In this document: positions 30,256 through 31,302 of the stretch, in pieces
Position numbering within the stretch: position 1 is the stretch's first letter
How the letters are laid out: each line of letters begins with the position of its first letter
Assembly: GCA_965371225.1 (NCBI GenBank)
Contig: CBDUXP010000047.1
Span: 1 to 31,302 of the forward strand
Reading direction: 5' to 3'
DNA length: 31,302 nt
Source of the DNA: CBDUXP01 sp965371225 [NCBI: uncultured bacterium]
Lineage (GTDB): Bacteria > Abyssobacteria > SURF-5 > CBDUXP01
Notes under the pieces: generated by a model
What the model was told of the DNA's origin: nothing
The model's input: only the letters and a program-made list of their open reading frames with translations
The model's database searches: none
Position numbers and translations under genes: made by a program

Positions 30256-31197
30256 CTACCGGACGGCGGGGATGACCTCTTCAGCGAACGCCTGCACCTC
30301 GTCCGGGAAGTACGGCGCCGGGAGCATGAAGATGAAGTGCGTGACGCCGGCGTCCGTGTACTGCTCGATGCGGTCCAGGCACTCCTGCTTCCCGCCCATC
30401 ATCATCATCCCGCGGGCCGCTTCCGGGCTGGTCTCCCGCATGCCGGCGAACAGGTTCGTCCAGAATTCCTCGCGCGCGTCGACGGCGTTGTACACCAGCG
30501 GCAGCATGGCGGTCATCTCGATCTGGTCCGTATCGCGCCCCACGGTGTCGCCGTGCCGCTTGATGATCTCGATGAGGCCCTGCATCTCCTCGGAAGAGCC
30601 GCTGCCGTTCCACATGTCCGCGTACTGCGCGACGATGCGCAGGAGGATCTTCTTTCCGCTCCCCCCGATCATGATGGGGCACCCGCCTTCCTGCAGCGGC
30701 TTCGGGTCACCCATGGCGTCGGTCACGGTGTAATGCTTGCCGTGGACGGTGGTCTTCTCCTGGGTGAACATGCCCTTGATGATCTGGAGCGCTTCTTCGA
30801 GCGCTTCGAGCCTGCCCAGGACGGTCTTGAAGTCCAGGCCGAAATTCTCGTGCTCCAGCTCGAACCATCCGGCCCCGATGCCCAGGTTCAGGCGCCCACC
30901 GCTGATGTGGTCCACCGTCGCGGCCATCTTCGCGGTGACGCACGGATTGCGGTACGTGTTGCCGTTTACCAGGTGCCCGATGCGCGCGCGCGAGGTGCCG
31001 TTTGCGAGGGCGCTCAGCAGCGTCCACCCCTCGTAACAGGGGCCCTCCGGATCCACGTAGATCGGGTAAAAATGATCGAACGCCCAGAGGGTGTCGTACC
31101 CCCACGCGTCCGCCTTCTGCCACAAGTCCAGCACCTGCGGCCACTCCACGGACTGCTGCCCGGTCTGAATGCCAAAGCGAATCGGATGTGATCCCAT
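30256..31197 (-). CDS. LLM class F420-dependent oxidoreductase (paralogue)
   Basis: A 313-residue paralogue of the next gene. Seen: PIRFGIQTGQQSVEWPQVLD, WGYDTLWAFDHFYPIYVDPE, ISGGRLNLGIGAGWFELEHE, EGGCPIMIGGSGKKILLRIV and VTHFIFMLPAPYFPDEVQAF. The two proteins share the same order of blocks (A-K-M-A-A-S/T, GGRL-x-x-x-I-G-x-G-W-F-E-L-E, IGG-x-G-x-K-x-x-LRIVA), so they arose by duplication, although they are clearly diverged. A Met-rich stretch MRETSPEAARGMMMMGGKQE is unusual. The ATG at 31195-31197 has GGGAG seven bases upstream. The two genes are probably co-transcribed; the substrates are unknown. Confidence 0.92.
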   Translation of the reverse strand: MGSHPIRFGIQTGQQSVEWPQVLDLWQKADAWGYDTLWAFDHFYPIYVDPEGPCYEGWTLLSALANGTSRARIGHLVNGNTYRNPCVTAKMAATVDHISGGRLNLGIGAGWFELEHENFGLDFKTVLGRLEALEEALQIIKGMFTQEKTTVHGKHYTVTDAMGDPKPLQEGGCPIMIGGSGKKILLRIVAQYADMWNGSGSSEEMQGLIEIIKRHGDTVGRDTDQIEMTAMLPLVYNAVDAREEFWTNLFAGMRETSPEAARGMMMMGGKQECLDRIEQYTDAGVTHFIFMLPAPYFPDEVQAFAEEVIPAVR

Positions 31198-31221
31198 GCC
31201 ACGTCTCCCTTGCGTTCGTCA

Positions 31222-31260
31222 CTCCCGCCGCATGCGGACCGGGCGTCGGTCCGGCGGGAG
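31222..31260. other. Strong bulged hairpin upstream of the LLM pair
   Basis: CTCCCGCC (31222-31229) pairs with GGCGGGAG (31253-31260). Inside, GGACC (31236-31240) pairs with GGTCC (31248-31252) around GGGCGTC. The left side has a 6-base GCATGC bulge. It is 13 bp of stem in all. It lies between the stop of the partial gene at the edge and the LLM start. It lacks a T-run, so it may be a Rho-independent-like pause, an attenuator or an mRNA processing site. Confidence 0.5.
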
Positions 31261-31266
31261 CGGTAG

Positions 31267-31302
31267 TTATGCCACGGCGCCGGCGCCGAGCAGCCCCGCG
31301 AT
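31267..31302 (-). CDS. C-terminal end of an unidentified protein (partial)
   Basis: The minus strand frame enters from the window edge and reads IAGLLGAGAVA to a TAA at 31269-31267. Only 11 residues are present, so no family can be named. It lies on the same strand as the LLM genes, about 70 bases upstream, and could be part of the same unit. Confidence 0.35.
   Translation of the reverse strand: MAGLLGAGAVA

Overview
This is a GC-rich (roughly two thirds by eye), densely coded bacterial chromosome segment. It carries about 30 protein genes and no visible insertion sequence, prophage, CRISPR array, rRNA or tRNA. The gene content (rsmG-parA-parB with two parS sites, an ECF sigma/anti-sigma module, HD-GYP and SpoIIE-type signalling, two F420-type luciferase-like oxidoreductases, DUF3467, DUF1318, FxsA) fits a Gram-negative, proteobacteria-like or deep uncultivated lineage such as Binatota/Desulfobacterota relatives. 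That placement is an inference from content only.

Layout. 1-5.4 kb: the end of an unknown + strand gene, then on the - strand mutS, miaB, a DUF3102-like protein and a membrane protein, probably one transcription unit driven by a good sigma70-type promoter at 5447-5475. 5.5-7.9 kb: small genes, including a 4-cysteine mini-protein that appears to start at CTG, a GST, an SRPBCC protein and a DUF3467 protein. 7.9-9.5 kb: an ECF sigma factor, its zinc-finger anti-sigma factor and a secreted protein. 9.75-11.65 kb: a DUF3179 protein with an in-frame TGA, and a PP2C phosphatase. 11.65-14.7 kb: parB, parA and rsmG with two perfect parS cores and two AT-rich non-coding stretches holding DnaA-box-like words, so the replication origin may be in or near this window. 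14.7-17.7 kb: DUF72, a DUF1318-like lipoprotein, FxsA and an enoyl-CoA hydratase. 17.8-22.7 kb: a HAD phosphatase facing a five-gene redox/lipid operon (nitroreductase, GST-like protein with WCGMC, CMD/AhpD-like selenoprotein, phospholipid N-methyltransferase-like protein, FAD oxidoreductase). 22.9-27.6 kb: an acetyltransferase and two large polytopic membrane proteins (GT39-like and YfhO-like). 27.6-31.3 kb: an HD-GYP response regulator, a small membrane protein and two LLM-class oxidoreductases.

The main discovery is two unrelated genes split by in-frame TGA codons. In each, the TGA lies exactly where the family has a redox cysteine: DUF3179 TY-C-P-L-C becomes TY-U-P-L-N, and CMD G-C-H-Y-C becomes G-C-H-F-U. 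Each TGA is followed at a suitable distance by a hairpin that could serve as a bacterial SECIS element. Automated callers would split or truncate both genes. Together they suggest an organism that decodes UGA as selenocysteine, although the Sec machinery itself is not in the window.
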